Notes: generated by a model not told the origin, from the sequence alone. A stretch of 60,815 nt of DNA from UBA1672 sp046542355 (GCA_046542355.1 JBKHBN010000008.1:1-60815); one strand, 5' to 3'; counted from the first letter of the stretch, positions 1 to 9,179 are shown. Numbers and translations: made by a program.

Positions 1-2
1 TA

Positions 3-79
3 TGGCGTCCCCGGCGGGATTCGAACCCACGACACCAGGTTTAGGAAACCTGTGCTCTATCCTGCTGAGCTACGGGGAC
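3..79 (-). tRNA. tRNA-Arg (anticodon CCU)
   Basis: Read on the minus strand this is a complete tRNA cloverleaf. The 7-bp acceptor stem GTCCCCG/CGGGGAC is at 73-79 and 7-13. It has a D arm, an anticodon stem CAGGT/ACCTG with loop TTCCTAA (anticodon CCT), a T loop TTCGAAT, a discriminator base and an encoded CCA at 3-5. It should decode AGG arginine codons. No introns or mismatches are seen in the stems. Confidence 0.95.
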
Positions 80-241
80 AGCTCAAAGTCATCATTTGGG
101 GATTTATGCCTTAAAAATCATGGCGTGGCAAGTATGGCCTGTATGTGGTTTTGTTTCAGGTTTTTTTATCTTAGGAAAGAATTATGAAATTTTCCCTGTA
201 TTTGCTATAAGATTTTTAAAAAATAGAGATCATGGGTGAGT

Positions 242-334
242 ATGGGTCTGTTAACAATTGATAAAAAGGCTGTAAATGAGGCGCAAGCACAGGAGCAGCG
301 GAAGCGCAGGCGGATGCTATGGCGGCATAAGTGA
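242..334 (+). CDS. Possible small basic peptide, 30 aa
   Basis: This short frame starts at ATG 242 and ends with TGA at 332-334. That stop overlaps the ATG of the next gene (TGATG), the usual arrangement for translational coupling. The product is lysine- and arginine-rich toward its C-terminus and has no signal peptide or membrane segment. I do not recognise it. No well-spaced ribosome site is seen; GGGTGAG lies only one base before the start. The overlap is the main evidence. It may be a leader peptide for the downstream gene, or chance. Confidence 0.3.
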   Translation: MGLLTIDKKAVNEAQAQEQRKRRRMLWRHK

Positions 335-828
335 TGAGAAAAGCTTTTGATAATGTTTCTGTTTTGAAGTCCTGGGCAGATCTTAGGGTGATACAGCTTT
401 TGACGTCTCGTAGTGATAAAACTGCCCATTTATATGGGTGGGCATCGGTTGACGTTTTAGATCATTTTACACGTATGTCCGATCCTAAGGTTGATGGTAT
501 GGACATGACAGATATTATAAGTATGAGATATCAAAGGTTTGAATATCCGGATTTAACTTTTTCTGATTCGAGAGCGGAATGTTCTTTTGATATTTGGGAG
601 CGTCCAGGGGATTTTTTGGATCTCATAAAAGATCATTTGAATTACGGGGGGTATAATGATGCAGATCGGCAGATTCTGAGCCGCATTGCTTTAGCGGTTA
701 ATCGATTTATAATTGGAGAAGAGGCTTATGGCTCTGATACCGCTGATCTCATTGATCGACAATTGTTGGAAAGCGAGCGTACTGCGCCTCTGACCTTTAC
801 GCCGGGTGAATATATTCCGGAGCTATAG
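334..828 (+). CDS. Hypothetical protein, about 164 aa
   Basis: An intact frame of ordinary composition that I do not recognise. ATG 334 is preferred over the in-frame GTG at 331 because it overlaps the stop of a 30-aa upstream frame. The protein is soluble and slightly acidic, with no signal peptide or membrane helix. Aromatic and acidic residues are scattered through it, and the C-terminus is rich in proline and glutamate. It ends 8 bases before the convergent nhaA stop. No function can be assigned. Confidence 0.6.
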   Translation: MRKAFDNVSVLKSWADLRVIQLLTSRSDKTAHLYGWASVDVLDHFTRMSDPKVDGMDMTDIISMRYQRFEYPDLTFSDSRAECSFDIWERPGDFLDLIKDHLNYGGYNDADRQILSRIALAVNRFIIGEEAYGSDTADLIDRQLLESERTAPLTFTPGEYIPEL

Positions 829-836
829 AAAAGATT

Positions 837-2081
837 TTATGAGGATGCTACCTGGTTTTTTGATTTTAAGCCCCAGCGCAGAACCATATAACCCCAGATT
901 CCTGATAGTAATGATCCCATGATAATACCGATACGCTCATCAAAGGGGTAGTTCACGCTCGGTTCATCAAAGGCCAGGGAGCCGATAAACAAACTCATGG
1001 TCAGGCCGATACCACACAATATTGAGATGCCGTATATTTGTAACATGTTTGTTCCTTCAGGCATCTTTGCAAGGCCGCTTTTGATGCCCAGCCAGCTCAG
1101 GCCGAATACACCGAGTTGTTTTCCGGCAAACAGACCTAGGGCAACGCCCATAGGGACAGGGTGGAAAAGCTGCTCTGGGCCTAGTCCGGTCATATTGATT
1201 CCGGTGTTACAAAAGGCAAAGAGCGGTAGGATGAAAAAGGCCACAGTATCATGAAGGTCATGTTCAAGGGCTTTTAGGGGAGAATAGTTCGAGTTCAGGT
1301 TTTTGCGGTCAGAAATTGGAATAAACAATGCCAGAACGATTCCGCTGAGTGTTGCGTGGACACCGGATTTGAGCAAAGCACCCCACATGATAATGCCTAC
1401 AAGAATGTACAGGCTTTTTTTCAACAAGCCTGCGCGGTTAAGGCCAAATAATACAACACAGCAAATACTTGCTATGCCAAGGGAGAAGAGCGATAAATCG
1501 CTTGTGTAGAATAAGGCGATGATGATAACAGCGCCTACGTCGTCAAATATGGCGATGGAGGTCAGCAGGACTTTTAGTGCAATGGGCGCGCGCGTGCCAA
1601 ATAAAGCCAGAACGCCCAGCGAGAAAGCAATATCGGTTGCAGCGGGGATCGCCCAGCCTTCCATGGTGATTGGATCATTATAGTTTAATGCAATATAAAC
1701 CAGCGCTGGTACGGCCATGCCTCCAATAGCGCCCAGTGCCGGCAGTAAGATGTTGCGTTTATCTGATAAGACGCCCTCAAGCATCTCGCGTTTTAATTCC
1801 AATCCTATGAGAAAGAAGAAAATTGCCATCAGCCCGTCATTGACCCAGAGCACCAGAGGTTTAACGATGTTAAAGTCACCGATATAAAGGGAAACTGGTA
1901 AATAAACGAGATAGGTGTAATATTCTCTTAGTGGCGAGTTAGCAATTGTTAGCGCCAGTATGGCTGCGATACATAAGAGCACACCGCCAGCGGATTCTTT
2001 TTTAAAAAGTGTGCCGGTAATATTAAAGAAACCGGCATTGTAATTTATATTATTTCTACTTTCTTTCATCATTTTAACCAT
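837..2081 (-). CDS. nhaA: Na+/H+ antiporter NhaA
   Basis: An inner-membrane antiporter that exports Na+ in exchange for H+ and supports pH and salt homeostasis. The 414-aa length fits the family. Near residue 30 is the NhaA-type segment FKKESAGGVLLC, followed by about a dozen hydrophobic helices. The hallmark AATDIAFSLGVLALFG and the paired aspartates in IAIFDDVGAVI, which bind the ion in the family, are present. The start may be M1 or the nearby M4/M5; no clear ribosome site separates them. The gene converges with the preceding plus-strand gene. Its physiological trigger cannot be read here. Confidence 0.95.
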   Translation of the reverse strand: MVKMMKESRNNINYNAGFFNITGTLFKKESAGGVLLCIAAILALTIANSPLREYYTYLVYLPVSLYIGDFNIVKPLVLWVNDGLMAIFFFLIGLELKREMLEGVLSDKRNILLPALGAIGGMAVPALVYIALNYNDPITMEGWAIPAATDIAFSLGVLALFGTRAPIALKVLLTSIAIFDDVGAVIIIALFYTSDLSLFSLGIASICCVVLFGLNRAGLLKKSLYILVGIIMWGALLKSGVHATLSGIVLALFIPISDRKNLNSNYSPLKALEHDLHDTVAFFILPLFAFCNTGINMTGLGPEQLFHPVPMGVALGLFAGKQLGVFGLSWLGIKSGLAKMPEGTNMLQIYGISILCGIGLTMSLFIGSLAFDEPSVNYPFDERIGIIMGSLLSGIWGYMVLRWGLKSKNQVASS

Positions 2082-2204
2082 GTGTCTTGATTATTATAAA
2101 GGAGGGGCGTTTGACCTTGAACAGTATGATGGATGCATAAAAGGATGTAAAATGTAAAAATTCCTGTATTGGCTTTCGTTCGCAGGAAATTTCTGAGGCG
2201 TGGG

Positions 2205-2795
2205 CTATGCGGATGCTTTTTCTTCTTTTATGGATTGTGCTAAATCCGGGTCTATGATCTTGCAATAATAGTATCCCTTCAGGTTTGTATCATTGATTTG
2301 TGCATAGGCCGGATGTTCGCCAATGCGACGATAGCCCATCATTTCGTATAGCCGCATGGCATCTGTCATTGTTTCACGGACATCAAGATTGATAACCCGG
2401 ACGCTTTTTGATCTGGCAATTTTTTCTGCCTCGCTTAGAAGTTTTTGAGCAATTCCTTTTTCACGTGCCCATGGGGCGATAAAGTGCGTTGTTATTTGCA
2501 TATGGTGTTTTTGCGCTTCGTTGCGTTTGCCTGGCCAAAAAAGCTGACAGGCTCCGCATATGACTTTCTCGATGCGGGCAACAAGAAGATCGCGCAAGGG
2601 TATGGTAACGACGCCTTGCCAATAGCGTTCCAGAACTTCGCGTTCGGGAGGCTCTATCCAGCCAAACCCTCCTCCGGCTTTGATCGCTGCGATTGTTGCA
2701 TCGCATAGATCGTTTAAGTCTCCGGCGCGGAATTGATTCACATGTTCAATGTCATAGATTGGCTCAAGTGACTCCAGTGACGCGCTGCGTTTCAT
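2205..2795 (-). CDS. GNAT family N-acetyltransferase
   Basis: This 196-aa soluble protein has the GNAT fold pattern. A mid-protein strand (MQITTHFIAPWAREKGIAQ) is followed by a helix in the acetyl-CoA loop position and a conserved-looking LDVRETMTDAMRLYEMMGY segment typical of GNAT motif B. The alphaproteobacterial loop reads AREKGIAQ rather than the textbook RGxG, so the CoA loop is somewhat divergent. It should transfer acetyl from acetyl-CoA to an amine, but the substrate is unknown. An AAAGGG-type ribosome site precedes ATG 2795. It stands alone between nhaA and an anchored protein. Confidence 0.8.
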   Translation of the reverse strand: MKRSASLESLEPIYDIEHVNQFRAGDLNDLCDATIAAIKAGGGFGWIEPPEREVLERYWQGVVTIPLRDLLVARIEKVICGACQLFWPGKRNEAQKHHMQITTHFIAPWAREKGIAQKLLSEAEKIARSKSVRVINLDVRETMTDAMRLYEMMGYRRIGEHPAYAQINDTNLKGYYYCKIIDPDLAQSIKEEKASA

Positions 2796-2843
2796 TGCTT
2801 ACCCTTTTCTTTTTTGCATACATATGTATTGATACGGTTCGCT

Positions 2844-3464
2844 TTATCTGCGCGTTAGGGTTACTCTTAACATACCAGCGTATTCTGCATTGCTTTTGTT
2901 ATCAATTCGCATTTGCGGGAAGGTTCGGATATTATAGCTCATAGAGGACATGATTTTTTTACCTTCTCTATGTTGAAGGTTGAAATTGGTGTTGTACTCG
3001 GACTGGCTCATTGAAAAGTTCTTAAAGTTTTGCATCTTTGATCTTATGCGCAGAAGTTGTTCTATAGCGTTATTGATATGAGTCTGTTCACTTGGGCCAT
3101 TACGAGAGATGCGCTGGATTTTGTTATCTTTAGCATCGATCTTGATTTCTGCTATTTGTAGTGACTCGTGGGAGCAACGCCAGAATTTTTCCTGATGTGT
3201 TTGTCCGTCATTATTCTGGGTTTGGCGCACGCTCGTGCGGCAGGTGAAGGGCGTCTGTGCGATAATTGAGTCAATTATTTCAACAGGTGTATTAAGCGAT
3301 AAGCCGTGTAGCGTGGCTGTATTTATTAACTCTTCATGAGGACGTTTTTCGATTTTGTCCACACAGTTAGAGGGCTGCGGTGTTTTTGCGGGCTGGATAA
3401 GCAGCATATAAGAGCACAGCAAGATTAAGGTAAAAATCACGAGGTTTCGTATTGTATTTATCAT
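2844..3464 (-). CDS. Membrane-anchored hypothetical protein
   Basis: A 206-aa protein with one N-terminal hydrophobic stretch (about residues 8-24) and a polar remainder, consistent with a single inner-membrane anchor and a periplasmic body. Three cysteines are in the body, near residues 34, 75 and 97, and could form disulfides in the periplasm. A GGAAG ribosome site lies just before ATG 3464. I recognise no domain. It is transcribed divergently from hslV, sharing an intergenic region of about 145 bases. Confidence 0.65.
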   Translation of the reverse strand: MINTIRNLVIFTLILLCSYMLLIQPAKTPQPSNCVDKIEKRPHEELINTATLHGLSLNTPVEIIDSIIAQTPFTCRTSVRQTQNNDGQTHQEKFWRCSHESLQIAEIKIDAKDNKIQRISRNGPSEQTHINNAIEQLLRIRSKMQNFKNFSMSQSEYNTNFNLQHREGKKIMSSMSYNIRTFPQMRIDNKSNAEYAGMLRVTLTRR

Positions 3465-3609
3465 GGTCGCTTCCTGTTTTTATTTTCAGGCTGAGCCTGT
3501 GTGCCGTGATTTTAGCAAAAGCTTTTTGCTATGACTACAGGCTTTCATGTTTGCGATCTTATACTATATCTCCTTGACAGTTTTGCTTATATCGCCCATA
3601 TGTTGGGGC

Positions 3610-4173
3610 ATGATGAATGAGATATATGATTATGCCGATGCAAGCCGGTGGCGCGGCACGACAATTCTTTCTGTGCGTAAGGGCAAGAACGTAGTTATGG
3701 CCGGCGATGGACAGGTGTCTATGGGGCAGACTGTACTTAAATCCAATGCGCGCAAAGTGCGGCGTTTAGGGCGTGATGATAATATTATCGCCGGATTTGC
3801 CGGCTCTACAGCGGATGCTTTTACCTTGTTTGAGCGTCTGGAAGCCAAGCTGGAGACGCATCCGGGGCAGTTAACACGGGCGTGTGTTGAGCTGGCCAAA
3901 GATTGGCGCACGGATAAATATTTGCGCCGGCTTGAAGCTTTGATGGCGGTGGCTGATGCTGATACCTCTCTTATTTTGACGGGTACGGGAGATGTTGTGG
4001 AACCGCAGGATGGCGTTATCGGGATTGGCTCTGGTGGCAATTATGCTTTGGCGGCGGCGCGGGCGCTGTATGATCAGGACATGGATGCAAGAACGATTGC
4101 AGAAAAGGCGCTGGGGATTGCTGCCGAGATCTGTGTTTATACAAACAATAATCTTATCATTGAAGAACTTTGA
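3610..4173 (+). CDS. hslV: ATP-dependent protease subunit HslV (ClpQ)
   Basis: The proteolytic double-ring subunit of the cytoplasmic HslUV protease. The catalytic N-terminal-nucleophile threonine is in WRGTTILSVRKG, followed by the family hallmarks AGDGQVSMGQTV and AGSTADAFTLFERLEAKLE. It ends in IEEL, slightly short of the enterobacterial tail. The frame extends upstream to 3547, but the added 21 residues are hydrophobic and atypical, so ATG 3610 (or 3613), preceded by GGGG, is preferred. A short pro-region before the Thr is usual in alphaproteobacteria and must be removed. Unusually, another gene separates it from hslU. Confidence 0.95.
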   Translation: MMNEIYDYADASRWRGTTILSVRKGKNVVMAGDGQVSMGQTVLKSNARKVRRLGRDDNIIAGFAGSTADAFTLFERLEAKLETHPGQLTRACVELAKDWRTDKYLRRLEALMAVADADTSLILTGTGDVVEPQDGVIGIGSGGNYALAAARALYDQDMDARTIAEKALGIAAEICVYTNNNLIIEEL

Positions 4174-4243
4174 ATTGTTCGTGATTCGCAATTTCCGGTG
4201 ATTTTTATATTTTTTATCAATTCATAAAGCCATGCGACTTTAA

Positions 4244-4273
4244 TTGCAACGGTTATACATAATGTGATATTAT
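4244..4273 (+). promoter_or_regulatory. Candidate sigma-70 promoter for the gene at 4307
   Basis: TTGCAA (4244-4249) is followed after 18 bases by TATTAT (4268-4273), a fair match to -35 and -10 hexamers. It lies about 35 bases before the start of the gene wedged between hslV and hslU and suggests that gene has its own promoter. Found by eye only. Confidence 0.4.
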
Positions 4274-4306
4274 TTATTGGTATTGTTTTAGGCATGGGTG
4301 AAAGTT

Positions 4307-5461
4307 ATGAGTGCTCTTGATGATTTGGTAACAAAAGTGGCTAATGTTGATATGCCATCTTGGACGCAGCCTTTTATAGGTGCGCTTAATGGGCTTGGTA
4401 ATGCTCCCGTAACTTCAGTTGAGGCCGCTGTTTTTGGTATTAAGGCACCACAGGAGGACTTAGCTGATTCAAATCTGGCGCCCATAGTAGGTGCTCTTAA
4501 TGGTTTTGCCGGTTCTCCAGTGACCCCAATTGAGGCCGCTGTTTTTGCATCAGCCGGTCTTCGAATGGATTTTAGTCCTTTCCAAGATTTTACTGAGCGT
4601 GAATATGCAAGAATGCATACTGATATAAGTGGTGCTTTAGAACAGGCGGATGAAAAGCCTGCGCTTGTTTTTGTAGGAGAAGCTGATCGCCCGGAGATGA
4701 CCATTGGAGAGTATTTGGGTGTGAGCAGGGCTGATGAAAATCAAGTGCGTGCGGCTGCGGTTCCAGCCATGGCGGCCGTGAAGGCCGCAACTGATTTAAC
4801 CGGCGATCCTTCTCGCGTAGTGATTGCTGTAGATCTGGATCCGGCATCTCGGGAGAGTATTGAGGCCAGCGCAAATTTTAATAACCCTGAAGAGTGGACG
4901 CCTCTTGCCGGAGAATTTGCGGCTCTTATGGCTGATGAAGGCTACAGGGTGGTTTATGCCGATGTTGCGCGTGAAACCGATGAGGGCACACCAGATCCTA
5001 ATAGATATAGCGCGATGACTGACATTATTGGCATAGAAGCTCTGCGCACGGATGCGCCTCCTCCAGAAGTGATGGTGGTTTTTGGCAGGGCTGAGCTGAT
5101 GGGCGTTTTTCAGGGGTATGATCTTGAAGATATTGAGAAAGGCGGCGTTTCGTTGCGTGCATCTGATACTCCCGGTCCATTGGACACTATTTATCGATCG
5201 CAGCTTTTTTATAATGCCAGTAGTGATGGAGCAATGGAAAATATGGGTTTGGATATAGCCGGGTATATTGGTGCTCCTGAAAATGCTGCGCAAGTTGATA
5301 TCCCTGATAATTTACCTAACGGGATTAGTGTAAGGCAAATGTGGCAAACTGTCGTTGGTGCAAGCGTGATACATGGCGTAGATATGCAGGCTGTGGAGGC
5401 GGGTATGGAAGCCCCTATACCTGAAGTTGTGGTTCCTGATCCAGCACTGCCCTCGCTCTAG
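4307..5461 (+). CDS. Divergent ChaN/Tiki-like hypothetical protein
   Basis: A 384-aa acidic, alanine-rich protein without signal peptide. The N-terminal part carries two copies of a motif of about 22 residues (consensus GALNG-x4-PVT-x2-EAAVF, near residues 26-43 and 62-80). The rest alternates hydrophobic strands and helices. It includes LVFVGEADRPE, resembling the GExH...P strand of ChaN/EreA-type proteins, and a later VMVVFGRAEL strand. The expected histidines are replaced, so catalysis is doubtful and the family call is tentative. ATG 4307, with GGGTG upstream, is preferred over the in-frame GTG at 4298. The gene sits between hslV and hslU. Confidence 0.55.
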   Translation: MSALDDLVTKVANVDMPSWTQPFIGALNGLGNAPVTSVEAAVFGIKAPQEDLADSNLAPIVGALNGFAGSPVTPIEAAVFASAGLRMDFSPFQDFTEREYARMHTDISGALEQADEKPALVFVGEADRPEMTIGEYLGVSRADENQVRAAAVPAMAAVKAATDLTGDPSRVVIAVDLDPASRESIEASANFNNPEEWTPLAGEFAALMADEGYRVVYADVARETDEGTPDPNRYSAMTDIIGIEALRTDAPPPEVMVVFGRAELMGVFQGYDLEDIEKGGVSLRASDTPGPLDTIYRSQLFYNASSDGAMENMGLDIAGYIGAPENAAQVDIPDNLPNGISVRQMWQTVVGASVIHGVDMQAVEAGMEAPIPEVVVPDPALPSL

Positions 5462-5687
5462 ATAATGCTATTATGTGCTTATCTCCTTGCGGCGTGATAG
5501 CACTTGCTTGATTTTTGTGTTTTTCTTTTTTGGTTTTTATCCGGTATAGTTTCATAAATTTTTCTGTATCCTAATTTGTTCTTTAAAAGAATGAACAGAT
5601 GTCTTATGACTAGGGCATGTGCTAATATATGCACGTGCCAAATGTCGTTGGTGAGAAATGAATGCAATTAATAAGGTCAGGTTTAAT

Positions 5688-7031
5688 ATGCTACAATTGA
5701 AAAGTGAAAAGCCGAAGGTTATTGTTTCCTTTTCTCCGCGTGAAACGGTCAGCGAGCTTGATCGTTATATTATCGGGCAGAAAGATGCCAAGCGCGCTGT
5801 TGCGATTGCGCTGCGTAACCGCTGGCGGCGCTCCAAGCTAGAGCCTGAACTGCAAGAGGAAGTGTATCCCAAGAATATCTTAATGATAGGTCCGACTGGC
5901 GTCGGGAAAACTGAGATCGCCCGGCGTTTAGCAAAATTGGCCAATGCCCCGTTTATCAAGGTTGAAGCGACCAAATTTACCGAAGTTGGTTATGTTGGCA
6001 AGGATGTTGAATCTATTATTCGTGATTTAACCGAAATGGCGATTCGCATGACGCAAGATGAGATGCGAAAAACTGTGCGGGCGCAGGCGGAGATTTATGC
6101 GGAAGAGCGCGTGCTTGATGCGCTGGTCGGGGATACGGCTGGTGATGGCACGCGGGCTAATTTTCGCAAGAAATTACGTGCCGGTGAATTAAATGAGCGT
6201 GAAATTGAAATTGATGTGGTTGATAACTCCAACCCTATGGGCAATATGATGGATATTCCCGGCGTTCCCGGCGCATCTATGGGGATGGTGAGCATTGGTG
6301 ATATGTTCGGAAAGGCATTCGGGGAGCGGCGCAAAAAGAAAAGGATGAGTGTTTTGCAAAGCTATGATGTGCTCATTGCCGAGGAATCGGACAAGCTTCT
6401 GGATGATGATAAAGTGGTTGCTGATGCGCTTGAGCTGGTTCAGCAAAACGGAATTGTCTTTATTGATGAGATTGACAAAATTACAGCGCGTCAGGATGTA
6501 CGCGGCGGTGATGTGTCTCGTGAGGGTGTGCAGCGTGACTTGCTGCCCTTGATTGAGGGGACGACAGTTACGACTAAACATGGGCCTGTGAAGACCGATC
6601 ATATGCTTTTCATTGCCAGCGGCGCTTTTCACTATGCCAAGCCTTCGGATCTTTTGGCTGAGTTGCAGGGGCGTCTTCCCATTCGTGTCGAGTTGCGCGC
6701 GCTTACGGTTGAGGATTTCAAGCGCATCTTAAAGGAAACTGAGGCCAACCTCGTGATGCAGTATGAGGCGCTGATCGGGACAGAAGGTGTGACACTCAAA
6801 TTTGAAGAAGAGGCAATTGATGAAGTTGCACGCTTGTCTTTTGAGGTGAATGAGCAAGTTGAGAATATCGGTGCGCGGCGTTTGCAAACTGTGATGGAAA
6901 AACTGCTTGAAGTGATTAGTTATACAGCCAGTGATCGCGGCGGTGAAGAGATTGTTATTACCGCAGATTATGTGCGCGAGCAGGTAGAAGAGCTTGTCAA
7001 GAGTGCGGATTTGAGCAGGTTTATTCTCTAG
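5688..7031 (+). CDS. hslU: HslU ATPase subunit of the HslUV protease (ClpY)
   Basis: A hexameric AAA+ unfoldase that feeds substrates into HslV. It has FSPRETVSELDRYIIGQ near the N-terminus, Walker A GPTGVGKTEIARR, the long family-specific I-domain insert (about residues 105-235), Walker B GIVFIDEIDK, and the arginine-containing ELQGRLPIRVEL. The C-terminal LSRFIL is the tail that docks into HslV in the known complex. Length is about 447 aa, close to the norm. ATG 5688 has AAGGTCAGG upstream; an in-frame ATG at 5658 with GGTGAG would add 10 residues and cannot be excluded. It ends 6 bases from the convergent gene. Confidence 0.95.
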   Translation: MLQLKSEKPKVIVSFSPRETVSELDRYIIGQKDAKRAVAIALRNRWRRSKLEPELQEEVYPKNILMIGPTGVGKTEIARRLAKLANAPFIKVEATKFTEVGYVGKDVESIIRDLTEMAIRMTQDEMRKTVRAQAEIYAEERVLDALVGDTAGDGTRANFRKKLRAGELNEREIEIDVVDNSNPMGNMMDIPGVPGASMGMVSIGDMFGKAFGERRKKKRMSVLQSYDVLIAEESDKLLDDDKVVADALELVQQNGIVFIDEIDKITARQDVRGGDVSREGVQRDLLPLIEGTTVTTKHGPVKTDHMLFIASGAFHYAKPSDLLAELQGRLPIRVELRALTVEDFKRILKETEANLVMQYEALIGTEGVTLKFEEEAIDEVARLSFEVNEQVENIGARRLQTVMEKLLEVISYTASDRGGEEIVITADYVREQVEELVKSADLSRFIL

Positions 7032-7036
7032 ATTTT

Positions 7037-8080
7037 TTATTCTAAAGCAGGGGCGAGAGGATGTTGCCCGAACTGGTTGTCTCGTCCTTGGTGGCGCAAA
7101 AGAAGTCTTTTTGCTTCAGAGTCCATAGCCATTGTTTGCGCGGGTATATCTTCTACAGATAAGCGCATGTGTTTCCATCTATTAGGTCTTCCTTGTGTAA
7201 GGGTTATGGTTGGGGTAGCCAGAACGTATATAGCGGGCTGATTTGTTTCGGTTAGCTGCTCTCTCAAAATTCTGTAGGGATCCGTTTCTTGCGCATAATC
7301 GCCATTGGGGAAAGTGAGCTGGGTGAGATAGGGCGCTCCGCTTTGTGCTCGAATGTGATTGCCTTTAAATCCTTTTGCGCCGTTTTCGTTAATGGTTGTT
7401 TGTGTGGGGATAAAAGGCATGAGGCGCGGAAACCCTATAAAGCTTTTTCCTCCTTTTTGAATGCCGCCTTTTCCATTTTGCATGTCATTATAGAGATTTG
7501 CCATTTTGTTCGGCTTGCCAATGAAGAAATGTCTAAATGGCATGACGCCGCCGCGATGCAGAGCAAATATTCTGGATCCGGCATTATCTCCTGCAACTTC
7601 ACGAATGCGCCCTAGTGATTGTGTGGCTTCTTGTATCGATTTTATGGAGACGGTGATATAGTTTCCCTCATTTTGCTTAACCCAGGATCCTAAATTTTGC
7701 GCATTATGACCAGTCATATTTGCAAATCTTATGGGGTGGCTTGCTAAGTGCATGTTCAGGCTTAGAAGAATCGATTTGCCGTTTTGGATAGCTTTTTTGA
7801 AATTTTCCGGTGCGCGGGTGTTTTCATCTCCGTGTCCATCGGGTCGTACCCAGCAGGCCGTGACAAATCGATAATGTCCATGCGTGTAGTGGCTATGGCG
7901 GAATGTCAGGGGAACGCCCGTTTCCGGATGGGTGATCTCAAGATCTTCGGGGTTTACCGGATTTTGCGGGGTGATACCAAGTTTTTGGTTGCCGTGAATG
8001 TGAATCTCATATTCCCGAGCGGTCATCATATCAGTTTGATTAGATTCTTTATTAAAAACAAGAGCAAGATTTGTTGTCAT
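7037..8080 (-). CDS. Hypothetical protein, 347 aa
   Basis: A soluble protein I do not recognise. The first third is rich in histidine (HSHYTHGHYRF near residue 62), a possible metal-binding or catalytic patch. The centre is glycine- and lysine-rich (around residues 195-215). No signal peptide or membrane helix is visible. It faces hslU tail to tail with a 5-base gap and is divergent from the M23 peptidase gene. Frame length and sense-strand codon use favour a real gene. No function is assigned. Confidence 0.6.
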   Translation of the reverse strand: MTTNLALVFNKESNQTDMMTAREYEIHIHGNQKLGITPQNPVNPEDLEITHPETGVPLTFRHSHYTHGHYRFVTACWVRPDGHGDENTRAPENFKKAIQNGKSILLSLNMHLASHPIRFANMTGHNAQNLGSWVKQNEGNYITVSIKSIQEATQSLGRIREVAGDNAGSRIFALHRGGVMPFRHFFIGKPNKMANLYNDMQNGKGGIQKGGKSFIGFPRLMPFIPTQTTINENGAKGFKGNHIRAQSGAPYLTQLTFPNGDYAQETDPYRILREQLTETNQPAIYVLATPTITLTQGRPNRWKHMRLSVEDIPAQTMAMDSEAKRLLLRHQGRDNQFGQHPLAPALE

Positions 8081-8153
8081 TTTATCATCCCGACTGGTTA
8101 TAGCTTTTCAAATATTCTGGTGTTTTTCTGGTTTTTTTGTTTTTATTGGCGCT

Positions 8154-9179
8154 ATGAGAAAAGAAATTTATTATATATTTGCACTCGCCTTATTTTCCGT
8201 AAGCTTTTATAGCACGGCTTATGGGCAAAGTCACGAAATGCCGCGATTTATATTTCCTGCCGGGTGTCGTTACGGGCATGATTGCTGGGCGGTGAATTAT
8301 GTTGATGTTGATCCTGAAGAGGGTGTTTATTTGGATTTTCTTTGTAATGCAAAGACTTATGACGGGCATAAGGGCACGGATTTTGCGCTGGGCTCTGTGG
8401 CGTGGATGCGCGCGGGAGTGGATGTGCTGGCTGCGGCGCAGGGTGAGGTTTTGCGCGTTCGTGATGGAGAAAGTGACAGCTTGAAAAATGCCAAGGCCCT
8501 TGAGGCTGTCAGGCAGTCTAATAAAGAATGCGGAAACGGGGTTTTGATTGATCATGGCGGTGGTGTGCAAACGATGTATTGTCACTTAAAAAGTGGATCG
8601 GTTGTGGTTCAGCGCGGGCAAAGGGTTCGGGCGGGTGAGAAGATAGCCCAAATCGGGCAGTCGGGTTATGCGGAATTTCCGCACCTGCATTTTGGTGTTT
8701 TTTCAGGAGGTGAGGTTATAGATCCTTATACTGGCGCTCCCAGCAGGCAAGGTTGTGGAGTGATGGAAGAGCCGCTGTGGCATGTTGGCTTGCCGATGGT
8801 GTATGAGCCTGTGGTGATTTTTGGTGGAGGGTTCCGCTCTCAGCCGCCGGATTTTAAGGCGATTGAGCGCGGTGATAATGAGAATCCCGAGACTTTATCA
8901 CTGCGTAGCGCGGCTTTGGTGTTTTGGGCAGGCTTTTTTAATGTTGAGGCTGGAGATGAGTTTTTGCTTGAGGTGTTTGACCCTGATGGGGAAGTGTTTG
9001 TTTCACGTGAGCAAAAGGCTCAGAAAAACCGCGCGCGGCAATATTACTATACGGGTCGCAAAGTTGGTAAAGTGCAGCTTAAAGAAGGGATCTATAAAGG
9101 TGTTGTGACTTTAAAGCGGCGGGGAGATGATGGCGTTTTTCTTGAGCGGGAGAAGGTTTTCCGCGTTGCGATGGAGTGA
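8154..9179 (+). CDS. Exported M23 (LytM-type) metallopeptidase
   Basis: A 341-aa protein with a signal peptide (residues 1-24, ending TAYGQ), so it acts in the periplasm. It has the M23 zinc ligands: H72 and D76 in GHKGTD, and H177 and H179 in FPHLHFG, with H144 in MYCHLK. The spacing fits the LytM fold, interrupted by a charged insert near residues 103-125. Known relatives cut peptidoglycan cross-links or, if degenerate, activate amidases; here the metal site appears complete. A beta-rich C-terminal region of about 150 residues follows. It may help remodel the cell wall; the exact bond is unknown. Confidence 0.85.
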   Translation: MRKEIYYIFALALFSVSFYSTAYGQSHEMPRFIFPAGCRYGHDCWAVNYVDVDPEEGVYLDFLCNAKTYDGHKGTDFALGSVAWMRAGVDVLAAAQGEVLRVRDGESDSLKNAKALEAVRQSNKECGNGVLIDHGGGVQTMYCHLKSGSVVVQRGQRVRAGEKIAQIGQSGYAEFPHLHFGVFSGGEVIDPYTGAPSRQGCGVMEEPLWHVGLPMVYEPVVIFGGGFRSQPPDFKAIERGDNENPETLSLRSAALVFWAGFFNVEAGDEFLLEVFDPDGEVFVSREQKAQKNRARQYYYTGRKVGKVQLKEGIYKGVVTLKRRGDDGVFLEREKVFRVAME

